A DNA stretch of 64,000 nucleotides from Labia minor (GCA_963082975.1 OY720350.1:52902734-52966733), one strand, 5' to 3'; shown: positions 11,476-23,737, numbered from the stretch's first letter. The notes: generated by a model from the sequence alone, not told the origin. Numbers and translations are program-made.

Positions 11476-12935
11476 AATAAATTATTTCATTCATCATCAA
11501 ATTTTATTTTCATTTTTCCTTGTTATACCACAATATCAGTTATAATATAGGAAAAATAATTTAACTAAAAATGAATTTTAAAATCAAATAAATAAATATA
11601 AACAAAAAAAAAAAAAGAAAATTGGTAAAAAACATTATTAAACAAATAAAACAATTACTAATTTTCTCAATATTTTCAATAAAAAATTATGTTAACTCCG
11701 TATTTAGAATTAATAGTCTAATAATTAATTAGTATATCCGTATAAAACGAAGTAATTATATTATTGGCATGATTAATAATATTCAAAATACATTAATTTT
11801 AAAATGTAATACTTACAGAATGTCTGCAATCAATCATTCAATCGTAAAATTATTTTAATTTATTATTCTTTATATATAAATTTATATTAGGTATGTAATA
11901 CTCGTATTAAATCTTTTAGTATATCTTTTAAGTGTAGTTATCTCACTCAATACCAATTGAATCGAGTCTCTTAAATTACATTTCAGTTTATGATACTAAC
12001 TATTTTAACCTTCAATTTTCTTATTAGCTGACTCTAATTGAATTATCTATCAAAATAAACATATATCATAGGTAGGTAGGCTATATTTATGTATCTATTT
12101 GTATCATTATGATATTATTAGATGATATTTGCACTTTGAATTGTTATTTTTGGTCAGGAGCCAATCCGGCAAACGGAAATGTGATCAGGTACACCTGTAC
12201 GCTCTAAAAAGTCACCAGGAAAATATATAACTAGACCATTACGAATGTCATTTTAATTGCAAAATCAGGGTGTGGAAAGGGAATAGTTTAATAGTATAAC
12301 ACCTATTTATTTATTTTTAATATAATAAAACTATTTGATGTTGCTGAAAGAATTAAATTGTTAATACATATTTTAGATTATAGATAACAAGCACCCGTGT
12401 ACATAAGAATTATTTACTTTACAAAAACTAAATTTAGTTTTTAATTTTTTTATAACAATATTGTCCTTGAAAGTTTAAATAAATAGTATGTTTTAAATTT
12501 AAGTAATGTTTTAAACATAGAGATAATAAAGTTCAAAAAATAATAAAATATTAGCTTTGAATAATTAAAAATCTGTTATGAAGATATTAAAGTATTCTTT
12601 TCTTATAACGCATATTGATTGGTTTATATGTTAATTTTCATAATATTTATACAATTGATCAATTAAACAGATTGCAATTAATTTATATAGCAGTTGAATA
12701 AATATAGATCAAAATAATATAACATTTTTCAAAGAATTTACTTATATTGTTCAATAAATTGGATGAATTAGCTTTAGGTATACTACGTTATTATGTTCTC
12801 ACCTAAAATTGATTTTGTCTTTCTTTCATCAATAATATAATTTTGAACAAGTTAAAATCTATTAAAAATAGAGTTATAATATGAATTTTTTAAAAAGTTG
12901 TTTTAAAAAAACAAGATGGATTCTATTAAAACAAA
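11476..12935. other. AT-rich DNA, nothing recognised
   Basis: A GC-richer strip at 12148-12245 (AGGAGCCAATCCGGCAAACG and following) is unexplained. No frames of interest. Confidence 0.45.
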
Positions 12936-13534
12936 TCTGGAGTGTCTTCACTCGACTATCTCGCAAATTTGAATTGGAATAAATAACATAATATATTATA
13001 TTTAAATTAAATTTAATTAATTATAAATTATAAATTAAAATTAATAAATAATATTTATTGAACCAGCGCATGTTTGGTTCTTTGTTGATGGCACCACGTC
13101 ACGTGTTGGCGCGTGAGATTTGCAGTGTTAAAAAATTAATTCTGATACTTTCAGCCATTCAATCAAGCTGAAATTCTATATATAGCAGTTTTATACAATT
13201 ATTAATCATGTGAAAAATTATCAAACATATATCTTTATTTTTACGGTCACTTTAGAAGAAAAAAAATCAAAACGTGGGTAATGACCCTCTTCCGGTTGAG
13301 CTACATTTCTCAAAAGTTGATAGAAAACTATGAATTTGAATAATGCCCATGTACCAAATTTCATCATTCTAGCTCAAACCGTTTTTGGGTAATCTTGGTT
13401 ACATACACACACACACACACACACACACAGACATTTTTCTCAACCTTAGTGAAAATGATTCAGGAACCTTCAAAACATATAAAAACATCAAAATCTCAAC
13501 ATCGAAAATTTTCGAGATCCCAATACTATCTCTC
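12936..13534 (-). mobile_element. HINE-A copy 3
   Basis: Runs from TCTGGAGTGTCTTCACTCG to the worn 5' end CAATACTATCTCTC. Its (CA)n tract at about 13405-13429 is one of the longest in the family. The end TCTCTAATT has lost the final inverted GATAG. Confidence 0.75.
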
Positions 13535-13573
13535 TAATTAAAATTCAATAATACATTATTTATTAAAATAAAT

Positions 13574-13610
13574 CAAACAATACCTCCCTTACTATCGTCG
13601 GTCGGTAAAA
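13574..13610 (-). mobile_element. HINE-B terminal fragment
   Basis: ACAATACCTCCCTTACTATC followed by GTCGGTCGGTAA is identical to the 5' end of the complete HINE-B copies (see 16989-17636). Only this end survives. Confidence 0.65.
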
Positions 13611-14208
13611 AGTTAATAGTCACTTAAATTAGTAGTCATATTTTTAAAAAAATATATTACAATAAATCTATATCTATTCAATAAAATAAACGATTGATGG
13701 GTGTTTTTAGAAAAAAAATTAAACATTCATATCCCATTTATCATTATTATTTTGATATTATATTTACACCTATATATTACGATGATCCCTTTTTTTGGAA
13801 AGTAGAATCGAATTTTAAATTAACATAATAATATTAATAAATAAAATATAATATACTTTCGGTCAATAATAAAGTAACGCCCAGATTTTTTTTAAATGAA
13901 TTAATAAAATGTAATTTTAATGCGTTAAATAACTTTTTAATAAGATATCTACATGCATTTTAACTTTAATTTTAAGTGTGACATAAATTTAAATCTTAAT
14001 TTATTTAAAAGTTAAATTATAATAAAATAAAAACTAATAATTTCATATTTATTGATTTTTGAAGAAATCTAGTAATCTAGTTTTATTGGTAATTGTCTAG
14101 ATTAGTTGTCATGTCATGGATTTGGATGAAATTTTCCTAGTGGATTCCTTAGTTAATTCCAAACTTTAGAAATATTATTCGGTCTCTTCTAGTTCGTTGA
14201 ATATAAAA
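13611..14208. other. AT-rich DNA, nothing recognised
   Basis: Contains no frame, repeat or RNA gene that could be supported. Confidence 0.5.
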
Positions 14209-14210
14209 TA

Positions 14211-14814
14211 CACCCATCCCCCGATTTACACGGTACTTGTTTTACACGTTTTCGCTTTTACACGGTTTTCCAAATAAGTTTTTTTTTGTTTTTATCGCAC
14301 TCTACTAATTGCTACTGTGTACACATCTCATGGGGAATCCCGAGCTTATGTGCTGACTTGCTGTACATACACACTGTGTCTGTATTTCTTCGCATAAAAT
14401 TAAAGTTTTATCTACGGAAAATTGTATTTGAGTGAAAGTTTCACAGTTTCAGAAAGATTTAATTTTCCATATTCCAACCTTCGTTTCCTTAAAAACAATG
14501 AGAGTAATATCTGATAGTGATGAAGGATAATAAAACACCTTTGGTTTTATTTTTTGTTCTTCTGTTTAATGTATTGTAATTAATAAAAAAACAGTGTTTC
14601 CGTAATATATTACATATTTTAACCTGTCAATGCATTTTATTTTTATTTCTGTGTACACCTAAAATTATTGAAAAAAATCACAACTGTTAAATAGCAAAAT
14701 TATGCATTTTCTGCAAGCTTTTCGATTTACACGGTTTTGCCTTGAAAATTTTCAATTTTCGATTTACACGTTTTTCTCAGGAACGTATCTACCGTGTAAA
14801 TCGGGGGATAGGTG
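14211..14814. mobile_element. Tigger/pogo-like MITE with intact TIRs
   Basis: Left end CACCCATCCCCCGATTTACA... and right end ...TAAATCGGGGGATAGGTG are inverted repeats of about 25 bp with one mismatch, flanked by TA on both sides. This fits the Tc1/mariner superfamily, and the CCCCCGATTTACACGG core resembles pogo/Tigger TIRs. Inside both ends the word TTTACACG(G)TTTT repeats in direct orientation (three times on the left, two on the right), which is typical of transposase-binding subterminal repeats. Near 14500 a short frame ends in RVISDSDEG and a stop, which may be the acidic tail of a lost transposase. The 604-bp element has no transposase of its own. Confidence 0.75.
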
Positions 14815-14816
14815 TA

Positions 14817-16988
14817 TATAGATTATACCAGTTCCAATTTTCAAAACCAAATGGAAATTTACCAAGGAGATAGGAAGTGAACATTTGGAACCAAACTTGT
14901 CGCCTATCTAACGTCACAGCCGCCAAACTCCAAAATTTATCTTTGGAAAAATTTTTTTAAAGAAACTAAATTTTGACCGCACTTCAAAAAATTTTTTTGT
15001 GGGACCTAAGTTTTCCGCCTTCGTTCAAAAATTTTCAAATAATGCCAGGATAAATTATGTTATGTGGGGGGTAACAAAGCAAAAGTCGTGATTTTTTAGA
15101 TTAATATGTTTTTTTAATAAATATTATATATACCCTTTTTGAAATTCAAAATACATACATGTGGAAAGAAATTTTTTTCCCAGATTCTTATTCACCTTTT
15201 ACTTTTATTTCCACGTCGGCTCATGCATCCATATGCAGAATATGCCATGATAATTATTTTTAAAAACAAAAATAAAATAACAACTATCTATAAGCTAAAC
15301 CCAGGTGTAAACTTAACCTGGTCTTAGAATCCAGTTAGAATAAAAAATAATTTAATATTAAATACAAATTAAATTATTAAAAACTATTTCTAATTATTAA
15401 ATATATTAACTAAACTATAAAATAAAGAAGAAATAACTAAGAAAATATTTCAAACATTCGAGAAAATTTGAAACAAAAATGTATTGTGTCTTATGAAAAA
15501 TTCAATGTTTTGGTAGACACCGACAAGAATTTCTCACTACTTTTTTGGAGCCACCCCTCACTACTTAAAACAAGCGTTATGGTTACTCCATATCTCCATG
15601 AAATTTACTTAAAATGGTAATGATAATAAATAATAAATAACGACTTTTTTAAAAAATCGATACATGTTATTGAAAAGTAAAAAAAACAAAAATTTGAAGG
15701 TAGCCTGTATAATATTGATGGTCAAACCAGTGGTTATAGCCATTTTCGGATGTTGTTGACCACCATGATAGTCAGTAGTCAAGTCATTCACTTATCAAAT
15801 CGTCATTTTAACGCCTACTAATAACATTTTATACGAATATTAGGTAATTTTTAATTCCTTAACGAATGAACATTGGCTTTCCATTCATTAACGTTTCTCT
15901 ATCTCTTATTTTCTTACACGCTCTTTGTCCCATAAATGAAGGATATTATGTCTTAGTCAAAAGCCATTATGCAAATTGATATTTACTTATGTATCGTAGG
16001 TAGTGAAGGAGGGGTTATATTTTTTCCCACCTACCTACCTACTCATTAAGTTGAATGGATATTAGTTTTTATTTAGAAGCTGAAGAGAATAAATTTGTAA
16101 AAAAAATTTTTTTTTCTTTTTGAAAAAAAAGATGATAATTTAAACTAACTAATTTCATGATATATACTTAATTCTTCTATTGAATAGATATTTATTTTAC
16201 ATTTTTTTTATTGTCTAACCAAACTACTAGTTAAGTGTTATTTATTTTAAAAAAATTTTTAAACAAAAATTTCATATTATAATGAAATATATGCAAATAC
16301 ACCCCTTATAAATCACACCCACATTTATTAATATATTTTTTTGTTTAATAACCTTTACATTAAGGTTTTCTATTTTTTTTTAAATTTATCTTATTCAAAT
16401 ACATAAATAATTTATAATATTTTTAATCTCTAATCTTTCTTGATGGATTTTATATGTTATTATTTATTATAAAATGTATATTTGTTTTTTGTTCATGTAA
16501 ATGTCCAAAATACAATTATAAAATATTTTCCTATCAGTAAGAATTGATAATATTTTATTGAAAAATTGAGTATTTTATAATCAATATCTAGTATATGATA
16601 TACATTTACACACTTTATTTTATTTATTATCAAAAATTTTATTATACTATATACTAATATTTATTTATTATTTCATTAAAATTTATAGTATTCTAAAAAG
16701 TTTTTTTTTTATATTTTAAGCTTCATGAAAATTGGCATTGGAATCTTTCAAAAACGCTACTACAAAATTTTATTTCATAAATTTTACCTAAAAAACATTA
16801 GCCCTTAAATGTAATTTCTACTATTGATTTTTCTACTACAAATGCCGAATAGTTTCATATTAATTTGTGATTGAAAAATAAATTCAAAATAAATAGGTTT
16901 TTTTTCTGGGACTTTTTTAAAAAATTATCAAAAAATATCCAAGGTCCCACAAAAAAGCTTGCTGGACTTGGTTTATAGGTTTGAATAA
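14817..16988. other. AT-rich DNA, nothing recognised
   Basis: GC-richer strips at 14877-14930 and 15520-15600 have no clear frame. A minus-strand frame at 15609-15791 is hydrophobic and low complexity. CCCACCTACCTACCTACTC at 16026-16044 is a short CTAC repeat. Confidence 0.45.
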
Positions 16989-17636
16989 GTTGACCTGTGG
17001 CAAGGTCCGAACCGACCGACGGTTTGAAATAAATTAATTTCCAGCTACAGAAACAATTTCAAATAATTTTAATATATCTATTAATGTAATAAAAAACAGA
17101 TATGCATAGAACATAAATATTTTTAATTTTATTTTATTTATAATATATAGCTGAAGTAGCCGGCGTTGTCCGTGATCATAAGGAGGCTGTGACGTCATGA
17201 AGGGCTGGGTGACGTCATATAATTTTAAATTAAGAAAAACATAATGAAGATGATTTTTCCCGAGGATAAAACCAATACATTCGTGGTGATATGTAAAAAA
17301 TCTCCTCATGTGAAATTTGGTGTTGAAAATAACCCTTCCCTTCCTATCGTCGATCGCTAATACTACCACTTCCGGTTTCCGGATTTGCACCAAAAGTTGA
17401 TCAATTCATCCCACTGATGCATTAAGTAAATTTACCAAATTTCATCAAAATCCGTTGAGCCGTTCAGGCTTTACACATCTATACGGACGGACAGACGGAC
17501 GGACGGACGGACAGACATCATGCTAAAAATACTTTTTTCTGTTAAGAAAATGCAAGATTCGTGGAGATATGTAAAAATCTCCACATGTGAAATTTGGTGT
17601 GAAAACAATACCTCCCTTACTATCGTCGGTCGGTAA
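16989..17636 (-). mobile_element. HINE-B copy 1 (Helentron-like, complete)
   Basis: Reference copy of a second family, HINE-B, with no evident sequence similarity to HINE-A. Read 5' to 3' on the minus strand it starts TTACCGACCGACGATAGTAA, carries a CCGT tetranucleotide microsatellite at about 17484-17513, then TGAACGGCTCAACGGATTTT, and ends with CCGTCGGTCGGT (inverted copy of the start) and a hairpin (GACCTtgccaCAGGTC here) just before the 3' end. Subterminal inverted repeats, microsatellite and 3' hairpin are the HINE/DINE-1 plan. The core AACGGCTCAACGGATTTTGA is widespread in arthropod Helentron-like repeats. The minus-strand frame of 119 codons at 17034-17393 lies wholly inside and is not a gene. 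Confidence 0.75.
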
Positions 17637-18040
17637 AAATAGGAAAATAAAGAAATAAAAAGTAACAATAATAATTGTAATGGAAAATCTACACGACTTA
17701 GTTAATTTTATATATTATAATAAATTTATTTATCAATAATAAAAGAAAACTTAAGTAAATATAATAAAGAGGCAGGTTTTTTGTAATTTATACGATAAGT
17801 GATAACTTATAGATTAAAGTCAGTTAAGAGAAGTAAATTTCAAAATCCTGATGAAACATGAATTATAATTAAAAGATTTTTTAATCTTTACTTATTCAGA
17901 TTTGATTAAGTATTCGAAAATAAATCGATACGCCCTTGAAATTAATCTTTTTGATTTAGGAAAAGTCAAAAGATAGAAAAAAAAAATCCAGAGAAGTAGA
18001 AATCAAAGGACAATAAGCATCATCAAGAATAGGAATCGTT
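17637..18040. other. AT-rich DNA, nothing recognised
   Basis: No supported feature. Confidence 0.5.
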
Positions 18041-18480
18041 ATGATATTTGCCCCTTGACCTTCCAAACTCCCTTTTCAAGGGCTGCTTCGATGAAGAGCG
18101 TTGAGAGGGAGAGAGAGAAAGAGATAAAGAAAGATTCGTGACTAAAGGTGTGAGATGGATCTCTCGCCTTCAGGACCAAACATCTCTCGCCTTTCTGATG
18201 GCCGGTGGTGGCTTCAAGTCACGCACAAGAATGCCACGAACACACACAAAAAAAAACAAAAAAGAAAAAGAACGAAAGAGAAAGATGAATTGACGAAAAT
18301 GAAAGAAAAATATTCTTTAGCCTTCAATAAAAAGATTTATAAAATAAGGGAGAGGGCAAGGAAAAAAGACTAAAAAAAAGTAGAAAAAACTACTATAAAA
18401 GTTAGTCACATGAATGCCAGAAATGCGATTATCGATAATGATGATGGACTTATTTCTCTCTCTCTCTCTCTCTTCAATGC
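18041..18480. promoter_or_regulatory. GC/GA-rich island, possible regulatory element
   Basis: CCCCTTGACCTTCC at 18052-18065 holds a TGACCTT nuclear-receptor half-site (AAGGTCA on the minus strand). It is followed by GAGAGGGAGAGAGAGAAAGAG (18099-18119), the repeated word ATCTCTCGCCTT at 18159 and 18181, and later a (CT) tract at 18456-18472. The frame 18155-18373 is Lys/Glu-rich, ends in low complexity and has no recognisable domain. An enhancer or promoter is possible but unproven. Confidence 0.3.
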
Positions 18481-19073
18481 CCTAAAAGAAAAAAAAAAGT
18501 ATTATCCTTTCTTAGATTTTCGTGAGTTAATTATCTGTTCTATAAAGGTACAATGTTATAATAAAAAAAATCCAACAAATTCTTTGTCATTTAGTTAGAT
18601 TTATATTTTTTTATATATTTATATATTTTTTTTGTAAAAGTCACAAGGACGTTATTGAATAAAATAAAAAAAAAACAGCATCATTATTTACTACTTATCT
18701 TAAATGTGAATTTGAATTACCTGATATTAGTGAGAAAACATCATTAGCGTGTAATTTTTTTTTAAAAGATAAAAATATACCCATCTAATCAACCAGTAAA
18801 AAAGTAGATTTTAAATGGAATTAATTTAGAATCATTGCTTGCATTCTTTTTTTAAAATGAATAATAAATATTTTGAGGCAAAAGTAAAAAAAAAATAACA
18901 AAAAAAATCTAAATTACGGTATAATTCAAGATTATTTATGAAATAAATTATGATAATATGTTAATTATGATAATTATTTTAGTATTTTAAAGATAAACAT
19001 ATCAAATATGTTAATATTATGTTATAATAATATTGTTATGGAATAATTATGTTAAATTAACAAATGTTAGATG
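18481..19073. other. AT-rich DNA, nothing recognised
   Basis: A- and T-runs only. Confidence 0.5.
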
Positions 19074-19656
19074 GAAATAATATAAAAATATAAAAAATTT
19101 ATAAAATAACGTTTTTCCAATGGACTAAAAAGAATTGCTTCATATTCAACTAAAAATGTTGGGCGCTTTTAGTTTTCATTTGATTTCTATGCAATTAACT
19201 TCCTTTATAGAGCTATAATTCATATATATACATACATACCACACTAAAACACTTCATTATAACAAGTAACACTATACTAATATAATCAACCATTTTGGAT
19301 TTGATATGTAAATTTATTACAATTTCTTTTAAATTTTGATATATATACTTTGATATAAGTATATTACAGTGAAAAATAATAATAATTTCATAGCTCTTAA
19401 ACTATCAATTCTATTGCAAGATAAAAAAATTTGTCAGTTTATGTGTTTAATAAAATTTTTATTATTACAAAAATTTGACTTGATTGTTCACATAAATAAA
19501 TTAAACTAAATGCGTTCAACGTTTTTCGTTGAATATGAAGCAATCCATCCATAAACTTTGTCAGGCTTGTAGAAAAATTATTTTATTCATTTTAGTCAAT
19601 TGGAAAAACGTTATTTTATAAAACATTTTTATATTTATATTATTTTTTATTTCTGT
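19074..19656. mobile_element. Long-TIR foldback element, family H
   Basis: The left arm (about 19074-19170) and the right arm (about 19505-19656) are inverted copies. Shared words include TATAAAATAACGTTTTTCCAAT, GACTAAAA, and TTGCTTCATATTCAAC. The left arm lacks about 50 bp present in the right arm and in the solo arm at 9090-9240. The 330-bp centre is AT-rich and carries AACAAGTAACACTAT, also found near 47548. No transposase and no clear target duplication are seen. Long-TIR MITE or foldback class is inferred. Confidence 0.6.
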
Positions 19657-19874
19657 TTTGTTGCCTTAAATTAATAATAAACTAATATAAGTTAAATGAA
19701 ATCTACAAAACAGATTGTAAGTATAATTTCCACCAATTCTTAAAAAAATAATTTATGGTCATTTATACAAATTTTGCGTTTGAATTATTTTGACCTTTTG
19801 TCTATTTTCTATATTTCTGGTGATGTAAATTCAAATTTTAAAATTGTTTAAGGCTTACTTTATAATCTATACAC

Positions 19875-20166
19875 CAGAGGTGTCCAATTGGTATACGGTC
19901 TACGGGCCATTGAAACATATTCTTTTTTGTATATTAAACAAGTAATAAAAAAAGAATCTTAAAAAATAAATTTTTCATACTGTAATTTATCCATATTTTT
20001 TTACTATTCATATATTTATAATGACTTATTATAAATCAAATTTAATGATATCTTAATAAATCAAATTTAACGCTTTCTTAATGGGGTTTTTCAATTCGCA
20101 TATATGGCCCAACACAATGTTTAAATCCCAATCCGGCCCTTGCGGCAAATAGTTTGAATACTTCTA
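19875..20166. mobile_element. Degraded hAT-like MITE
   Basis: Starts CAGAGGTGTCCAA and ends TTTGAATACTTCTA, which are imperfect inverted repeats of the CAGRGGTGTCCAAA type common at hAT-family ends. The subterminal ACGGTCTACGGGCC and TCCGGCCCTTGCGGC pair supports this. No coding capacity. Flanking 8-mers are too worn to prove a target duplication. Confidence 0.5.
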
Positions 20167-20328
20167 TCTATGGATTAAAAACTAACACAAAATATCAATA
20201 TGGAATTTATTTTTCTTCCAGCTAAAAGTCTAAATTAATATTTAAAATCTGATTTATTCATATTTTTCATTCTGACGAATTAAATCCAATCTTATACTAC
20301 TAGCAAAAATTTTATATAGGTATAAATA

Positions 20329-20691
20329 TCTTATATATAAATTCTCGTGTCACAAAACTTTGAAATCATACTCCTCCGAAACGGCTGAACCGATTCTTAT
20401 GGAATTTTTTATGCATATTCAGTAGGTCTCAAAGAAGGTTTTTATTTTATTATCAAACCGGTAATTGGTAAGGTGTGTCCAGGGGTGGTATTTACCTAAA
20501 AATAGTTTAGTTACAATGCTAGATAATAGAGGCACTCATTAAAATATTTAAGAAAAACTTTATCGAAGCAACCTTTTTAAATGGCAAGTTTCGATGTGAA
20601 AAGATATTAATACCACGAATAACTATTATACCCACTAGAAATTCTCTAGAAATTATTTACATGGCAAAACAACGTTTGCCGGGTCAGCTAT
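20329..20691 (+). mobile_element. Helitron/HINE-like element with TC...CTA ends
   Basis: Starts TCTTATATATAAATTCTCGTGTC, continues with CTCCGAAACGGCTGAACCGATTCTTATGGAAT and ends ACGTTTGCCGGGTCAGCTA. This combination is a common arthropod repeat usually placed with Helitrons (5' TC, 3' CTAR). Here CTAT replaces the final CTAG. Non-coding, about 363 bp. Confidence 0.55.
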
Positions 20692-20699
20692 AATAATAT

Positions 20700-20853
20700 A
20701 TAATTAATTTACTGATTAAATTAAAATATATTTCACAAGAAAACAAATAAATGTCTTATTGATACAAAATGGATGAAAACCTTTTACATACACACTTTCA
20801 ACCAAAAACTATGAATCACTCGGGGGTACAGGGGGCGGCGCTCGGAGCAGCTA

Positions 20854-20855
<2 letters not shown>
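20700..20855 (+). mobile_element. Possible second Helitron-like 3' end
   Basis: GGGGGCGGCGCTCGGAGCAGCTAGT at 20831-20855 is very GC-rich for this window and ends in CTAGT, as Helitron 3' termini do. The 5' limit is unclear and only the end is supported. Confidence 0.35.

Positions 20856-20897
<42 letters not shown>
20853..20897. repeat. (TA)n microsatellite
   Basis: Uninterrupted TA dinucleotides directly after the CTAGT terminus. Confidence 0.85.
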
Positions 20898-20900
<3 letters not shown>

Positions 20901-21602
20901 ATCTTAAAATTATCAAAAGGATATTAATGAATTCATGTATTATAAGGATTTTCAGATCAAGCATCGATATCATTTCTTCTAATATATTGATCTAATAATG
21001 ATCTAATAATTGCATTAAATTAATTAAATTGAGAAAACATTTAGAATAATTTAAATAATTTTGATAATAAGAAATTTTAAAACAAAATTTTTTATTATAT
21101 TTTAATACAACAACAACATGATATGGCCGTTGCCATTATATTTTAATAGCTCGATAAATAACTGAAACGATGCAGGTTCCGGATGGATCTTGATATTTCT
21201 TTACCAAAAATTAATTACATGATTTTTGCATATCTATTTTGAGGATAATCTATTGAGAGTTTATACAATTAGAAGAATTATAAGTTAAGATTAATAATAA
21301 TAATCATATAGCTCGGTGAATCAGGTACTAAAATTTTAAGTCAGGTGTAAAACAATAAAAAATTCTCTCAAACAGAATTCAAATTTTAATGTTAAGTATT
21401 AGGAACGATTCTGATTCATCTTTATAACTAAAAAAAAGAATTAATAATAAGAATAGTTTTGTTAAAAAAAAAACTTAATGAATATGAAAATGAGATGATG
21501 GTAATCCTAAATTTTCAACATCAGATATTTTCCTCTTTAATAATAATTTTTTTTCTCACTGAATATTTTAATAAATTATTTTATTATCTTTTCAATTTTG
21601 TT
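20898..21602. other. AT-rich DNA, nothing recognised
   Basis: No supported feature; short AT-rich frames only. Confidence 0.5.
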
Positions 21603-21872
21603 TTTATAACGTTTTTCTTAACTTCACTTTTGAAAATTTTTATAGATATTTCAATGGATTCCTAGAAGATATAGAAGAAATATAATTGAATTATAATTAA
21701 TTAATTGTAATTAATTAGCGATTAATTACTTTAAGTAACTAACTCCTTTTGTATTGCTTCGATTAATTTTTTTTCCAATGGATTTTGAAACATAAATATT
21801 GATTTCAGGATAGATTTTCATTTTGAACGTAAATAAAAATATTTCATAGCATTAAAATTAATGATGAATTCT
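21603..21872 (+). repeat. Repeat family G, copy 1
   Basis: Shares about 250 bp with 46388-46642, including ATTTTTATAGATATTTCAAT, TAGTAACTAACTCCTTTTGTATTGC-like sequence and ATTGATTTCAGGATAGATTT. It lacks the CTGT-rich block present in copy 2 just after TTAACTTCACTT. Non-coding; class unknown. Confidence 0.65.
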
Positions 21873-21960
21873 TATTAATCAGTTGTATCGCCAATGAAGA
21901 GGGGTTTCTTCCCCTCAGATAGCATAGAGAGCTTTAGATTTATATTATTTTGTTTAATTT

Positions 21961-22479
21961 TTACTATCTCGCCACGAAAATTTTCGATGATGTTGGTGTG
22001 TGTGTGTGTGTGTGTGTGTAGACAAGATTACGCAAAAACGGTTTGAGCTAAGATCATGAAATTTGGTACATGGGCATTATTCAAAATTCGTAGTTTTCTA
22101 TCAACTTTTGAGAAATGTAGCTCAACCGGAAGATGGTCATTACTTACAACGTGTTGATTTTTTTTTCTTCTAAAGTGACCGTAAAAATAATGATATATGT
22201 TTGATTATGATTAAAAATTGTATAAAACTGCTATATATAGAATTTCAGCTTGATTAAATCGCTGAAAGTACCAGAATTAATTTTTTAACACTGCAAATCT
22301 CACGCGCCAACACGTGACGTGGTTCCATCAACAAAGGGTCAAACCTGCGCTGGTTTAATAAATATTATTTATTAATTTTAATTTATAATTTATAATTAAT
22401 TAAATTTAATTTAAATATAATATATTATGTTATTTATTCCATTTCAATTTTGCGAGATAGTCGAGTGGAGACACTCCAG
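21961..22479 (+). mobile_element. HINE-A copy 4
   Basis: From TTACTATCTCGCCACG to GTGGAGACACTCCAG with a (GT)12-type tract at about 21995-22018. Faces copy 5 across a 660-bp island. Confidence 0.8.
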
Positions 22480-23140
22480 CTTATTATATTTAGATGCTTT
22501 TTGTTCTTTATAAATTTATTTTTATGATTATCTCGATTTATAAAATGGAAATGAATAATGATGGCTCAAGTATCCCGCTCTGCTCGATCCTTTCTCAGCC
22601 TACATGCAAGATTTTTTATTTTTTTATTTTATCTCTCTCTCTCTTTCGTCTTAACCAATGGATATTTCTGCAACAGCATGGCACACGTGTGCAGCAACCC
22701 ACCTGACACCTGTTCTGTCAAATATGGCAAGCCACTTGATCCTGGATCGGATGGAGAGAAAAACCTTCAATTTCCAAGAGACAAATGCCAGCCAATCAGC
22801 TTTGCATTGTTCGACGTCAATTATAAATTCACTCGATTTACGGGCATCAGCAAAATCAACAACCAAAACTAAAAAAAAAAACAGAAAACATAAACTTTCA
22901 TAAAAGACAGTCCATATCAGGACAAATCACATAACAAACATAAACAAAGTTCATTTGACTTTTGTTCTTCAGTTTTTCTTTTATTTTTATTTTTTCCTAT
23001 ATAAAATATCTTCATAAGTAATCATAAAATCGAAGAGGTTACAATGGCAGGAACATTTGGTTCGTGGGAAAATAAAGAATCAAATGAAAACCACCGGAAA
23101 ATGTTGACTAAAAATGTGGTAGGAAAACAATATTAAAAAA
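22480..23140 (+). other. Island between inverted HINE-A copies with a candidate secreted peptide ORF
   Basis: The island is GC-richer at 22650-22860. One plus frame (22558-22872, 104 codons) begins with a hydrophobic stretch like a signal peptide (FFIFLFYLSLSFVLTNG) followed by a Cys-containing segment with C at CNSMAHVCSNPPDTC and DKCQP. No known family is recognised. Two other frames are also open across the same bases, as expected where stop codons are rare, so coding status is weak. Non-coding signals are as good: a perfect CACACGTGTG palindrome (E-box) at 22682-22691, CCAATCAG at 22793-22800 and a CT tract upstream. A short gene, an exon or an enhancer are all possible. Confidence 0.3.
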
Positions 23141-23737
23141 TCTGGAGTGTCTCCACTCGACTACCTCGCAAATTTGAATTGGTATAAATAACATATATCA
23201 ATTTAAATTAAATTAAATTAATTAAATTATAAATTAAAATTAATAAATAAAATTTATTAAACCAGCGCATGTTTAGCTATTTGTTGATGGCACCACGTCA
23301 CGTGAGATTTGCAGTGTTAAAAAAATAATCCTGGTACTTTCAGCGATTCCATCAAGCTCAAATTCTATATATAGCAGTTTTATACAATTATTAATCATGT
23401 GAAAAATTATCAAAAATAGATCTTTATATTTACAGTCAGTTAAGAAGAAAAAAATCAAAACGTGGTAGGTAATGACCCTCTTCCGGTTGAGCTACATTTC
23501 TCAAAAGTTGATAGAAAACTACGAATTTTGAATAATGCCCATGTACCAAATTTCATCATTTTAGCTCAAACCGTTTTTGAGTAATCTTGGTTACATACAT
23601 ACACACAAACACACTTTAAGAGACATTTTTCTCAACCTTAGTGAAAATGATTCAGGAACCTTCAAACCGTATAAAAACATCAAAATCTCAACATCGAAAA
23701 TTTTCGTGATCGCACTACTATCTCGCCAGAGATAGTA
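23141..23737 (-). mobile_element. HINE-A copy 5
   Basis: From TCTGGAGTGTCTCCACTCG to CTCGCCAGAGATAGTA. It lacks the short TTGGCGC segment near the CACGTG site. The (CA) tract is interrupted (23599-23614). Confidence 0.8.

Noticed and set aside
17034-17393. 119-codon minus-strand frame
   Set aside because: It lies entirely inside HINE-B copy 1 and is not kept open in the other copies.
22651-22866. 71-codon minus-strand frame in the second island
   Set aside because: It is antisense to the signal-peptide-like frame with no domain; three open frames in one GC-richer strip argue that openness is compositional.
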